From: Streptomyces morookaense
GTDB lineage: Bacteria > Actinomycetota > Actinomycetes > Streptomycetales > Streptomycetaceae
Length of the DNA: 64,000 nucleotides
Direction of reading: 5' to 3'
Assembly (NCBI RefSeq): GCF_013030945.1
Contig: NZ_JABBXF010000035.1
Coordinates: forward strand, 1 to 64,000
Below are positions 49,583 through 58,999 of the stretch, one piece after another. The translations under genes were made by a program, and so were the position numbers. The notes under the pieces were generated by a model. That model saw only the letters and a list, made by a program, of their open reading frames with translations. It made no database searches and had not been told where the DNA came from. Position 1 is the stretch's first letter, and every line of letters starts with the position of its first letter.

Positions 49583-49654
49583 GTTCTCCAGGGTGCGGTC
49601 CGCTCCACCTGCGAGGACAGTGGCCCAAAGGTCAGGATGTGCAAGGATCGGGCC

Positions 49655-50611
49655 ATGCATCGTGTTGTCGTACTGGCCCTCGACGGGGTCATTCCGTTCG
49701 AGCTGAGCCTCGCGTCCCGGCTGTTCGGCACGGCCACCGGGCCGGACGGGCAGCGGCTCTACGAGGTGGTCACCTGCTCCGTGGACGGCCGGCCGGTCCG
49801 CACCGCGGCGGACTTCACCATCGCCGTCGGGCACGACGCGTCGGCGCTGGCGGAGGCGGACACCGTGGTGATCCCCGCCTCGGAGGAGTTCGTCGGCGTC
49901 ACCGGCCCGGACGCGCTGCCGGCGCGCACCGCGGCGGCCCTGGCGACGATCGGGCCGGACACCCGGATCGTGGGGATCTGCGTCGCCACCTTCGTGCTGG
50001 CCGCGGCGGGCCTCCTCGACGGCTGCCCCGCGGCCACGCACTGGCACTACACGGCCCGCTTCCGGCAGCTGTACCCGCAGGTGCAGCTCGAACCCGACGT
50101 GCTCTTCGCGGACGCGGGCCGGGTGCTGACCTCGGCCGGCGCCGCCTCCGGCATCGACCTGATCCTGCACGTCATCCGGCGCGACCACGGCAGCGGCGTC
50201 GCCAACCAGGTGGCCCGGCGCTGCGTCGTGCCGCCGCAGCGCGAGGGAGGGCAGGCGCAGTACGTGGAACGGCCCGTGCCGCCGAGCCCGGACGCCGGGA
50301 CGTCCGCGACCCGCGCGTGGGCCCTCGGCCGGCTGCACGAGCCGCTCGGCCTGGACGACCTGGCCCGGCACGCGGGCATGAGCCGCCGCACGTTCACCCG
50401 GCGCTTCCGGGCCGAGGTGGGCCAGAGCCCCGGGCAGTGGATCGTCCAGCAGCGCGTCGACCTGGCGCGGCACCTGCTGGAGAGCAGCGACCTGCCGATG
50501 ACCCGGATCGCGGAGCGCGCGGGGTTCGGCACGGATGCGTCCTTGCGGCAGCACTTGCGGACGGCGCTGGGGGTTTCGCCGGGTGCCTACCGGCGGACTT
50601 TCCGGGAGTGA
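49655..50611 (+). CDS. AraC-family regulator with GATase1-like domain (GlxA type)
   Basis: The 318-aa protein has an N-terminal DJ-1/PfpI-like domain (about 1-190) with the nucleophile-elbow region VGICVATFVLAAAGLLDG and the tail GIDLILHVIRR, then a double AraC HTH (about 225-318: LDDLARHAGMSRRTFTRRFR and DLPMTRIAERAGFGTDASLRQHLR). This is the GlxA/FtrA architecture. ATG 49655 has AAGGA upstream. It is divergent from the quinone reductase gene. The ligand is unknown. Its last 25 bp overlap the converging PucR-like gene. Confidence 0.94.
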   Translation: MHRVVVLALDGVIPFELSLASRLFGTATGPDGQRLYEVVTCSVDGRPVRTAADFTIAVGHDASALAEADTVVIPASEEFVGVTGPDALPARTAAALATIGPDTRIVGICVATFVLAAAGLLDGCPAATHWHYTARFRQLYPQVQLEPDVLFADAGRVLTSAGAASGIDLILHVIRRDHGSGVANQVARRCVVPPQREGGQAQYVERPVPPSPDAGTSATRAWALGRLHEPLGLDDLARHAGMSRRTFTRRFRAEVGQSPGQWIVQQRVDLARHLLESSDLPMTRIAERAGFGTDASLRQHLRTALGVSPGAYRRTFRE

Positions 50612-52119
50612 GGGGGCGCCGTAAGGGGCGGACCCCCGTCGAGTTCCATGGACCGGTGGGCCAGCCACAGGTCGTGCTGTGCGCTCGGCTTCTGGAGCAA
50701 GGATCTTTCGAAGGCCGCCTCGAGCCTCACCAGCCGCTTCCGGGCCCCCGGCACGGAGATGCCCAGGGCGGCAGCAGTCGCCCTGAGCTGTCCGTCGTGC
50801 TCCAGCCAGACGCGAAGTGTCTCCGACGCGCCGGCCGGTGCGGCAGCCGAGGTCACAGGGCGCAGGAAGTGCCCTGCCCACTGCCTGACGGAAGGCCGGG
50901 CGAGGACTCCGTCGAGTGTCCGAGGCGCGTGCGCCGCGGCTTCCTGATGAGCCGGGGCGAGGCGCAGGGCCAGGGACAGTGCCGCCTGACCTGGCAGCGC
51001 CCCGAGGTCCAGGTCCAGCAACTCCTCTATGCGACGCAGCCGCATGGCCACGGTGTTCCGGTGAACCCTCAGGTATCGCGCGGCCCCCGATCCGAAGTTC
51101 AGCCACGACTGCGCGGTGACCGCCAGTTCGCGGCTGTCCGGGTCCTGCGGCCGTCCGGGCGCGTACGCACGCAGGGGGGCCAGCAGGGTCTCGGCCCAGA
51201 CGGCACCGTCCGCGTGGGCGACCAGGGCGAGCTCCTGGCCGGTCCCGAAACGGGCGTACCGGTCCGCGCGTCCCCGGGCCACGGCGAGGGCGTGGACCGC
51301 CTGCGCGTACCCTGCGGCCGTTTCCCTGAGGGGCATCTCCTCGCTGACGCCGACGAAGCAGCCGGGCCCCGGCGGCATGACGACGGGAGGCAGCGGTCCG
51401 GTGTGCCCACCGGTGGAGGCCGGAACGGGTGGCGTCAGCACGATCACGTGCCTGGAGTAGACCGGGCACGGGACGATCCACGCCCGCCTGCCGAGGGTTC
51501 CGGCGCACAGCCTGGCGGCCTCGTCGGCACGCAGGCCGGCCGGGTACTCGACCACGCACACATGGACCGGGTCCGGCAGTGACGGGCGCAGCACCGACGC
51601 TATCTGGTGCGCGGCCGGCACCTGGCCGGCCGACAGCAGATGCAGGACCGCTTCCCGCACCCGGGCGTCGGCGAGTTCCACCCGGCGGCGTTCGCGTGCG
51701 GCTTCGTCCGCCTTCCAGCAGAGCGACAGGGGCACCACCGCATCGGCGAGCAGAGTGGACAGCCCGGCGTCGTGGCGGTCCCCGATCGCGACGAGGGCCG
51801 GACCGTCCGAGGCCGACGGCGCTCCCAGCGCGTAGACCAGCGCGATGCTCCCTCCACCGTCCAGGACGACCGACCGCACTCCACGGGACGTCAGTTCCGC
51901 GGCGCCGAGCACCGCCAACTCGGCGGCCGTGCTGGTGAAGTGCCGTCGGCAGGCGGTCAGTACGGACCCGGCGGCGTCGACGACGGCCGTCCAGGTGCCG
52001 CTGCGGACCGACAGCCAGTGCAGCAGCGCCTCGGTCCCGCCGGTGTACGCGAGGCGGTGCATCTTCAGAACGTCGTCGGTCCTGCACCCGCGGAGAGTGC
52101 GCCGCGGCTCGCTCAACAA
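50587..52119 (-). CDS. PucR-like regulator with two helix-turn-helix segments
   Basis: The roughly 500-aa protein has a sensory N-terminal two-thirds and a PucR-type HTH: WLNFGSGAARYLRVHR then NTVAMRLRRIEELLDLDLG. A second similar unit follows at the C-terminus: WLEHDGQLRATAAALGIS and GARKRLVRLEAAFERSL. The open frame starts with TTG 52119 without a ribosome site; ATG 52062 (MHRLAYTGGTEALL) is an alternative. The gene is divergent from the small secreted protein gene, a likely target. It converges on the AraC gene with 25-bp overlap. Confidence 0.85.
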   Translation of the reverse strand: MLSEPRRTLRGCRTDDVLKMHRLAYTGGTEALLHWLSVRSGTWTAVVDAAGSVLTACRRHFTSTAAELAVLGAAELTSRGVRSVVLDGGGSIALVYALGAPSASDGPALVAIGDRHDAGLSTLLADAVVPLSLCWKADEAARERRRVELADARVREAVLHLLSAGQVPAAHQIASVLRPSLPDPVHVCVVEYPAGLRADEAARLCAGTLGRRAWIVPCPVYSRHVIVLTPPVPASTGGHTGPLPPVVMPPGPGCFVGVSEEMPLRETAAGYAQAVHALAVARGRADRYARFGTGQELALVAHADGAVWAETLLAPLRAYAPGRPQDPDSRELAVTAQSWLNFGSGAARYLRVHRNTVAMRLRRIEELLDLDLGALPGQAALSLALRLAPAHQEAAAHAPRTLDGVLARPSVRQWAGHFLRPVTSAAAPAGASETLRVWLEHDGQLRATAAALGISVPGARKRLVRLEAAFERSLLQKPSAQHDLWLAHRSMELDGGPPLTAPPHSRKVRR

Positions 52120-52404
52120 CCCGTTCAGAGTGGGCCGTTCCCCTTCTCACGGCTGACGGGCGGAGCCGCCCGTGCACGTGCGCCTGGACAGAAGGCCGAG
52201 GGTATATCCGGTATATGACGAACTGGAGCCGGTGTTCAACCGACCACTGTGCAGCCTGTTACCCGTGAGCCCTTCCGACAGGGCAGAACGAACCCTTACA
52301 CGGCACTTCCGCAGACCTACTGTTGAGCCCGCCGGTCCAGGGGGGACCGGAGCGGGACCGCCCTCCACCGGGCCACGCCCAGGAGGGCAGCGAAAGGATC
52401 TGCG

Positions 52405-52794
52405 TTGTTCAAGCGTTTGACCACCACGACAACCCTCGCCTCCATGGCCACTGTTCTGGCCCTGTCGGCGGCACCGGCGTACGCGAGCCCGTCCCGGGCG
52501 GAGGTCCCCATGGGAGGCGGGGCCCCGACCTGGTGCAACAACCTCACGATCAACGGACAGAGAGCCAACTGGGAGCTGCACTACGACCAGGTGGACCACT
52601 CGTTCAAGGTCTGGGCGAGCGGCATCCACCGGTACGTCTACTGCAAGGACCCGGCGTACAACGACTACACCTGCCTCGCGTCGGTCGAAGGCATGGTCTT
52701 CACCCTCCTGGGCGCCGGAGGAGCGGCGCGGGCCGTCATATCCCTCGCAGGCTCGGGCGCACTGGGCGCCGTGGCGATCTGGGACGCCTGCTGA
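52405..52794 (+). CDS. Small secreted Cys-containing protein
   Basis: The 129-aa precursor starts with TTG 52405 behind AAAGGA (6 bases) and has a clear signal peptide: MFKRLTTTTTLASMATVLAL and SAAPAYA cleavage. The mature part has four Cys (TWCNNLTI, YVYCKDPAY, YTCLAS and the last residue), consistent with two disulfides, and a hydrophobic Gly-rich C-terminus (VISLAGSGALGAVAIW). No family is recognized. The rare TTG start limits expression. The divergent PucR-like regulator may control it. It might be a bacteriocin-like or protease-inhibitor-like peptide, which is only a guess. Confidence 0.78.
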   Translation: MFKRLTTTTTLASMATVLALSAAPAYASPSRAEVPMGGGAPTWCNNLTINGQRANWELHYDQVDHSFKVWASGIHRYVYCKDPAYNDYTCLASVEGMVFTLLGAGGAARAVISLAGSGALGAVAIWDAC

Positions 52795-52909
52795 CACTCC
52801 TGGACATGCCCGGCAGAATCCCGGACGACGGGGTCCTGTCGGGCTTCGCGGCGTGCTCCCGAGCTGGGACGCCCGCAGGTCAGAACGTTTCTGCACGGCT
52901 GCCGCGAAG

Positions 52910-52983
52910 TGGGGCGGGTGGGACTCGAACCCACGGCCGACGGATTATGAGTCCGCTGCTCTAACCGGCTGAGCTACCGCCCC
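52910..52983 (-). tRNA. tRNA with CAU anticodon (elongator Met or Ile2)
   Basis: The minus strand folds into a complete cloverleaf of 74 nt: acceptor GGGGCGG/CCGCCCC, D arm GCTCAGCCGGTTAGAGC, anticodon loop ACTCATAAT (anticodon CAT), T arm GTGGG-TTCGAGT-CCCAC, discriminator A. No CCA is encoded. The anticodon fits methionine or, if C34 is converted to lysidine, isoleucine; sequence alone does not decide. Confidence 0.95.
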
Positions 52984-53110
52984 GTTCACGGCGCGTCGCG
53001 CACATCTGTGCGCGCCGTCTGCCGCAGCATAGCCGTTCATACGATCTGCTGCCCCGGCGGGGCCGCATCGTGTGACCAGCCTGACCTTGAGGACTTCGGC
53101 CACGCCGGAA

Positions 53111-53164
53111 CGGTTCCCGCAGGGCGGGAACCGGGACATGAAAAAAGGGCCCCCTCGGGGACCC
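53111..53164 (-). terminator. Tandem hairpins after the tRNA-Asn pair
   Basis: On the minus strand GGGTCCCC-GAG-GGGGCCC is followed by TTTTTT, a strong intrinsic terminator for the Asn tRNAs. A second hairpin CGGTTCCCGC-CCT-GCGGGAACCG (53133-53111) follows directly. Confidence 0.88.
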
Positions 53165-53175
53165 TCGTTCCACAG

Positions 53176-53248
53176 CTCCCCCGACTGGACTCGAACCAGT
53201 AACCTGCCGATTAACAGTCGGCTGCTCTGCCAATTGAGCTACAGGGGA
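53176..53248 (-). tRNA. tRNA-Asn (GTT), copy 1
   Basis: A 73-nt cloverleaf: acceptor TCCCCTG/CGGGGGA, anticodon GTT in GACTGTTAATC, T arm ACTGG-TTCGAGT-CCAGT, discriminator G as in all Asn tRNAs. CCA not encoded. Five bp from the second copy, so they are co-transcribed. Confidence 0.98.
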
Positions 53249-53253
53249 CCGCG

Positions 53254-53326
53254 CTCCCCCGACTGGACTCGAACCAGTAACCTGCCGGTTAACAGCCGGC
53301 TGCTCTGCCAATTGAGCTACAGGGGA
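53254..53326 (-). tRNA. tRNA-Asn (GTT), copy 2
   Basis: Differs from copy 1 in a single compensated pair of the anticodon stem (GGCTGTTAACC instead of GACTGTTAATC). Otherwise identical, so it is a recent tandem duplication. It is the promoter-proximal copy. Confidence 0.98.
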
Positions 53327-53517
53327 TTGTGGCGTTTGCTTCGAATGCACCTTCGTCCGGACGTCCGGGCGGCGTGCGCTCGCTGCGGGACATACATTAG
53401 CGCAAGCAGGGGGGTGCTCCGCCAATCGGTACCCCCGGAGTGACCTCGGTCCCTGCCGGGTAGGCGAGGGCGAAGGCTGCGAGAGGCACAGCGGATCCAA
53501 CGGAAGGACGGTGCGCG

Positions 53518-53811
53518 ATGCGCTACCGGGTGACGTTCTTCGCCGGGCTGGCCGTCGGCTACGTGCTCGGTGCACGGGCCGGCCGGGAGCGCTACGAGGA
53601 GCTGCGCAAGGGCGCGCAGCGCATCGCGCAGAACCCGGCGGTCCGCAACACCGCCGAATCGGCCGCGCAGAACGGCCGGGCCATGGCCTCGCGCGCGTTC
53701 GAACGGATCGGCAGCAGCATGCCGGGGACCGGATCCCTGTCCGACCGGATCCGGTCGCTCCGCGAGCAGCGCGGGTCCGACGAGGACGACTGGGGCACCA
53801 GCAACACCTGA
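53518..53811 (+). CDS. Small YtxH-like membrane-associated protein
   Basis: The 97-aa protein begins with a short hydrophobic helix (VTFFAGLAVGYVLGARAG) and continues as a charged amphipathic helix (ERYEELRKGAQRIAQ), the pattern of YtxH-like proteins. ATG 53518. It probably lies at the cytoplasmic face of the membrane. It is 43 bp upstream of the kinase gene on the same strand. Function unknown. Confidence 0.8.
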   Translation: MRYRVTFFAGLAVGYVLGARAGRERYEELRKGAQRIAQNPAVRNTAESAAQNGRAMASRAFERIGSSMPGTGSLSDRIRSLREQRGSDEDDWGTSNT

Positions 53812-53854
53812 CCTGTGGCGCGACGGACGCCCGGGATTTGGCATCATCCTTGAC

Positions 53855-55276
53855 ATGGGGATAGTCGCCGGGCTGGACAGTTCTGCCCAGAGCACACAGA
53901 TCGTCGTCTGCGACACCGACACCGGTGCCGTGCTCAGGCAGGGGTATGCCCCGCATCCGGCGACGGCCGAGGGCGATCCCCAGGCCTGGCTGATGTCGCT
54001 GGGCGACGCCGCGGCCGGGGGCGTGCTGGAGGGCGTGCAGGCCATCGGCGTCTCCGCGCAGCAGAACGGTCTGCTCGTGCTGGACGCCGGCGGGGTGCTG
54101 GTCCGTCCCGCCCTGCTGGGCAACGACAAGCGCATGCAGTCCTGTGCGACCGAGCTGACCGATGCGCTGGGCGGCAAGGCCGCCTGGGCGCAGGCGGTCG
54201 GGTCGGTGCCGCAGGCCGGGCAGGCCCTGGCGAAGCTGCGCTGGCTGGCCCGCAACGAGCCGGAGTCGGCCGCCCGCGCCGCCGCCCTCCTGCAGCCGCA
54301 CGACTGGCTGGTCTGGCAGCTGCTGGGCAGGCCCCTGCGCCGGACGACGGACCGCGGGGACGCGTCCGGCACCGGTTTCTGGTCGGCCGCGACGGGCGAA
54401 TGGCGGCCGGATCTCGTGGAGCTGGCGCTGGGCCGGCAGGCCGCGCTGCCCGATGTGCTCGGTCCGGCCGAGCCGGCCGGGCACACCCCCGAGGGGCTGC
54501 TGATCTCGGCGGGCACCGGCGAGACGATGGCCGCCGCCTTCGGGCTGGGCGTCGGGCCCGGCGATGCGGTGATCTCCCTGGGCGCCTCCGGGTCGGTCTT
54601 CTCCGTGCACCACTCGGCGCTGGAGGACCCGTCCGGCACGATCATCTCGTTCGCCGACGCGACCGGCATGCACCTGCCCGTCGTCCACACGCTCAACGCC
54701 GTGCGGGTGCTGCGCGGCACCGCGGAGATGCTCGGCACGGACCTGCCGGGCCTGTCCGCGCTGGCGCTGCAGTCCTCGCCGGGCTCGTACGGGCTCGTCC
54801 TGCTGCCCTATCTGGAGGGCGAGCGCACCCCGCAGCTGCCGAACGCCTCGGGCACGCTGACCGGCCTGCGGCGCGAGAGCATGAAGCCGGAGCACCTGGC
54901 GCGGGCCGCCTTCGAGGGCATGCTGTGCGGGCTGACGGACGCGCTCGACGTGCTGCGGTCGCGCGGCGTCGAGGTGCGCCGCGTCTTCCTGCTGGGCGCG
55001 GCCGCCGAGCTGCCCGCCGTGCAGGCGATCGCGCCGTCGCTGTTCGGCGCACAGGTCGTCGTCCCGCAGCCGATGGACTACGCGGCGCTGGGCGCGGCGC
55101 GGCAGGCCGCCTGGTCGCTGGGCGTCCAGCACGGCACCCTGGCGCCGCACACGCCGCCGCAGTGGCCTTCCGTGACGGGCCAGGTCTTCGATCCCGGCGA
55201 GGACCTGGCGGCGGGGCAGGCGGTGCGGCAGCAGTACACGGCGGTGCGCGAGCAGACGCACCCGGGGGCGTTCTGA
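53855..55276 (+). CDS. FGGY-family sugar kinase, xylulokinase-like
   Basis: The 473-aa kinase has the two actin-like domains: GLDSSAQSTQIVVCD (phosphate 1 motif), AIGVSAQQNGLLVLD and LQPHDWLVWQL with the catalytic Asp in the first, and VISLGASGSVFSV and FLLGAAAELPAVQAIAP in the second (the latter is the adenosine motif). It phosphorylates a pentulose such as xylulose by ATP. It lacks the usual neighbour xylA or a sugar transporter, so the substrate is not certain. ATG 53855. The gene converges on hrdA with 16 bp between them. Confidence 0.9.
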   Translation: MGIVAGLDSSAQSTQIVVCDTDTGAVLRQGYAPHPATAEGDPQAWLMSLGDAAAGGVLEGVQAIGVSAQQNGLLVLDAGGVLVRPALLGNDKRMQSCATELTDALGGKAAWAQAVGSVPQAGQALAKLRWLARNEPESAARAAALLQPHDWLVWQLLGRPLRRTTDRGDASGTGFWSAATGEWRPDLVELALGRQAALPDVLGPAEPAGHTPEGLLISAGTGETMAAAFGLGVGPGDAVISLGASGSVFSVHHSALEDPSGTIISFADATGMHLPVVHTLNAVRVLRGTAEMLGTDLPGLSALALQSSPGSYGLVLLPYLEGERTPQLPNASGTLTGLRRESMKPEHLARAAFEGMLCGLTDALDVLRSRGVEVRRVFLLGAAAELPAVQAIAPSLFGAQVVVPQPMDYAALGAARQAAWSLGVQHGTLAPHTPPQWPSVTGQVFDPGEDLAAGQAVRQQYTAVREQTHPGAF

Positions 55277-55292
55277 AAGACCTGCGCGGGCC

Positions 55293-56339
<1,047 letters not shown>

Positions 56340-56623
56340 GGGGGCGACCTCCAGGGTGATCGCTGCTATGGCGGCAGAACGGGGCGGCACGGATCAGGGC
56401 GCGGCGGCGGCCGAGCCGTCGCCCTTGCGGGGGATCGAGAGCGGCTTCGCGAAAGGGGCCGAGGCCAGTCGGCCGCTGCGCCTGCCGCGCTCCGAGGACT
56501 CAGGCACCGCCCAATAGTGTGGAGCACGACACACGCCCGCCACGAGGGGCGTGCGTCCACTTTCTGGGCCCGGACCGTGACCGGCCGGTTACAGGCGGCA
56601 CTTGCCCGGCACCCGCCCGAGGC

Positions 56624-58525
56624 TCACAGCGCGGCGGCGCCGCGGTCCTTGAGGGATTTGCCGTACTGCTGAAGGACCCACAACTCGTTCTGCACGGCGG
56701 CCAGTTGAGCCGGGTCGGCCTGGGCGCCGAGGCGGATCATGCCCGCCTGGACCTCCTCGATGCGGCGCTCGACGGCCCGCAGCCGGACGTGCACCAGCTG
56801 GGTGCCCGCGTAGACCGCGTCCACCGTGCGGGCGTGGACGGCCTCGACGGCCAGCTCCGTGACCAGGGCGCGGACGGTGTCGTCGGGCGCGGCCTCGCGG
56901 ACCTTGGCCAGATAGCCGGCGTCGGCCTGGGTGACGCCGCCCGCCTCCTCGATGGCCCGGCGCACGGCGGCGTAGGGCGGGGCGGTGAACTCGTCCTCCA
57001 TGTAGGCGTCGAAGGCCGGGGCGACGAGCTCGGGGTGCTGGAGGGCCAGCTTGAGCAGCTCCCGCTCGGTGCGGTGGGCGGGGCTGCGCAGGTTCAGGGC
57101 GGGGCCGCGGACGGCCGGCTGCTGGGGTGCGGGCGCGGCGGGCGGCGCGCCGCGGTGCTGTGCGCGCCCCTGGTCGGGGCGCTGACCGCGCTCGCGGGCC
57201 CAGCGGGCGAGCTGGCCGACGCGGCGGACGACGAACTGCGTGTCCAGGATGCCGAGCATGCCGGCGAGCTGGACGGCGTACTCGTGCTGGATGGCGCTGT
57301 TCTTGATGTTCGCGACGATCGGCGCGGCCGCCTCCAGGGCGGCGGCGCGGCCCTCGGCGGTGTCGAGGTTGTGCCGGGCGACGACCTGGCGGATGGCGAA
57401 GGCGAACAGCGGGGTGCGGGACTCCACCAGGGACTGCACGGCCGCATCGCCCTCGGCCAGGCGCAGTTCGCAGGGGTCCATGCCGCCGGGGGTGATGGCG
57501 ATGGAGGTCTCGGCGGCGAACTTCTGGTCGTCCTCGAAGGCGCGCAGGGCGGCCTTCTGGCCGGCGGCGTCGCCGTCGAAGGTGAAGACGACCTCGGAGC
57601 CGGAGTTGTCCATCAGCAGCCGGCGCAGGATCTTGATGTGGTCGCCGGCGAAGGCGGTGCCGCAGGTGGCGATGGCCGTGGTGACGCCGGCCAGGTGACA
57701 GGCCATGACGTCCGTGTAGCCCTCGACGACCACGGCGCGGTTGCTCTTGGCGATGTCCTTCTTGGCGAGGTCGATGCCGTAGAGGACGTGGGACTTCTTG
57801 TAGATCGGCGTCTCGGGGGTGTTGAGGTACTTCGGCCCGTTGTCGTCGTCGCGGAGCTTGCGGGCGCCGAAGCCGATGACCTCGCCGGTGATGTCGCGGA
57901 TGGGCCACATCAGGCGGCCGCGGAAGCGGTCGATGGGGCGGCCGCCGCGGCTCTCCTGGGCGAGGCCGGAGACGATCAGCTCCTTGTCGGTGAAGCCCTT
58001 GCCGCGCAGGAAGCGGGTGAGGTGGTCCCAGCCGGCCGGGCTGTAGCCGACGCCGAAGTGCTGCGCGGCCTCCTGGTCGAAGCCGCGGCCGGCCAGGAAG
58101 CGGCGGCCGATCTCGGCCTCGGGGCTGCCGAGCTGGTCGACGTAGAACTGCGCCGCGGCCTTGTGCGCCTCGACCAGGCGGATGCGCTCGCCCTGCTGGC
58201 GGCCCGGGGTGTAGCCGCCCTCCTCGTACCGCAGGGTGATGCCGGCCTGGGCGGCGAGGCGCTCGATGGTCTCGGCGAAGGAGAGATGGTCGATCTTCAT
58301 GACGAAGTCGACGGTGTCCCCGCCCTCCTGGCAGCCGAAGCAGTAGAACAGCCCCTTGGCGGGGCTGACCTGGAAGGACGGGGACTTCTCGTCGTGGAAC
58401 GGGCAGAGGCCCTTGAGATTGCCGCCGCCCGCGTTGCGCAGCTGGAGGTACTCGGACACGACGGCGTCGATCGGGACCGCGTCCCGGACCGCCCTCACGT
58501 CGTCATCGTTGATCCTGCCTGCCAC
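56624..58525 (-). CDS. dnaG: DNA primase
   Basis: DnaG synthesizes RNA primers at the replication fork. The 633-aa protein has the CHC2 zinc finger with Cys41, His44, Cys62 and Cys65 (LCPFHDEKSPSF and FYCFGCQEGGD), the Toprim catalytic core (AVVVEGYTDVMACHLAG, then FTFDGDAAGQ) and the C-terminal helicase-binding domain. Start GTG 58525. hrdA follows on the same strand 284 bp later, the old dnaG-rpoD neighbourhood of the macromolecular synthesis operon. A hairpin-like GGGCGTG/CACGCCC lies near 56533-56555. Confidence 0.98.
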   Translation of the reverse strand: MAGRINDDDVRAVRDAVPIDAVVSEYLQLRNAGGGNLKGLCPFHDEKSPSFQVSPAKGLFYCFGCQEGGDTVDFVMKIDHLSFAETIERLAAQAGITLRYEEGGYTPGRQQGERIRLVEAHKAAAQFYVDQLGSPEAEIGRRFLAGRGFDQEAAQHFGVGYSPAGWDHLTRFLRGKGFTDKELIVSGLAQESRGGRPIDRFRGRLMWPIRDITGEVIGFGARKLRDDDNGPKYLNTPETPIYKKSHVLYGIDLAKKDIAKSNRAVVVEGYTDVMACHLAGVTTAIATCGTAFAGDHIKILRRLLMDNSGSEVVFTFDGDAAGQKAALRAFEDDQKFAAETSIAITPGGMDPCELRLAEGDAAVQSLVESRTPLFAFAIRQVVARHNLDTAEGRAAALEAAAPIVANIKNSAIQHEYAVQLAGMLGILDTQFVVRRVGQLARWARERGQRPDQGRAQHRGAPPAAPAPQQPAVRGPALNLRSPAHRTERELLKLALQHPELVAPAFDAYMEDEFTAPPYAAVRRAIEEAGGVTQADAGYLAKVREAAPDDTVRALVTELAVEAVHARTVDAVYAGTQLVHVRLRAVERRIEEVQAGMIRLGAQADPAQLAAVQNELWVLQQYGKSLKDRGAAAL

Positions 58526-58534
58526 GCCTGAATT

Positions 58535-58999
58535 CTACGGCCGGGCGCCGACACCCCCGACCTTGATCAGGAAGACGAAGTGCGGGCCCACGCCCTCGAC
58601 CATGAACTCCTCGCCCTGCACGGTGAAGCCGTGGTGCTCGTAGAAGCCGCGCGCCCCCGTGCGGCCGTTGCACCACACCAGCCCGGCGCCGCGGGCCGCG
58701 GCCTCGGCCAGGCCGGCCTCCAGCACGGCGACGCCGTACCCCCGGCCGCGGACGGCCGGGGCGCTGGCCATGCCGCGGAAGCGGTACGCCGCCTCGCCGG
58801 TGTCCGGCAGCGGCTCGGGGACGAATGTCACGCACGCCTGCACCTCCCCCTCCTCGTCGTACGCGGCGACGTGGAAGGCCTCCGGCCGGCCGTCCTCCGG
58901 GAAGACGGCCGACTCCGGGGGCAGGCCGGGGCGCAGCACGGCGTGCCGCAGGGCGAAGATCTCCGCGACGGGCACGAGCGCGGTGCGGATCCGGCTCAT
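58535..58999 (-). CDS. GNAT-family acetyltransferase
   Basis: The 154-aa protein transfers an acetyl group from acetyl-CoA to an amine. The acyl-CoA loop is APAVRGRGYGVAVLEA (family RGxGxG) and the final strand is FYEHHGFTVQGEEF. Resembles the YitI/ElaA-like group (GVGPHFVFLIK). ATG 58999 overlaps the stop of the flavoprotein gene (ATGA), so translation is coupled. It ends 9 bp before dnaG begins, so the chain flavoprotein-acetyltransferase-dnaG may be one operon. Substrate unknown. Confidence 0.92.
   Translation of the reverse strand: MSRIRTALVPVAEIFALRHAVLRPGLPPESAVFPEDGRPEAFHVAAYDEEGEVQACVTFVPEPLPDTGEAAYRFRGMASAPAVRGRGYGVAVLEAGLAEAAARGAGLVWCNGRTGARGFYEHHGFTVQGEEFMVEGVGPHFVFLIKVGGVGARP

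Noticed and set aside
52910..53326. tRNA cluster as attachment site of an integrative element
   Set aside because: No integrase, excisionase or direct repeat of a tRNA 3' end is found around it.
52961..55261. A 766-aa open frame on the minus strand covering tRNAs and the kinase gene
   Set aside because: It reads through three tRNA genes and is antisense to a recognizable FGGY kinase.
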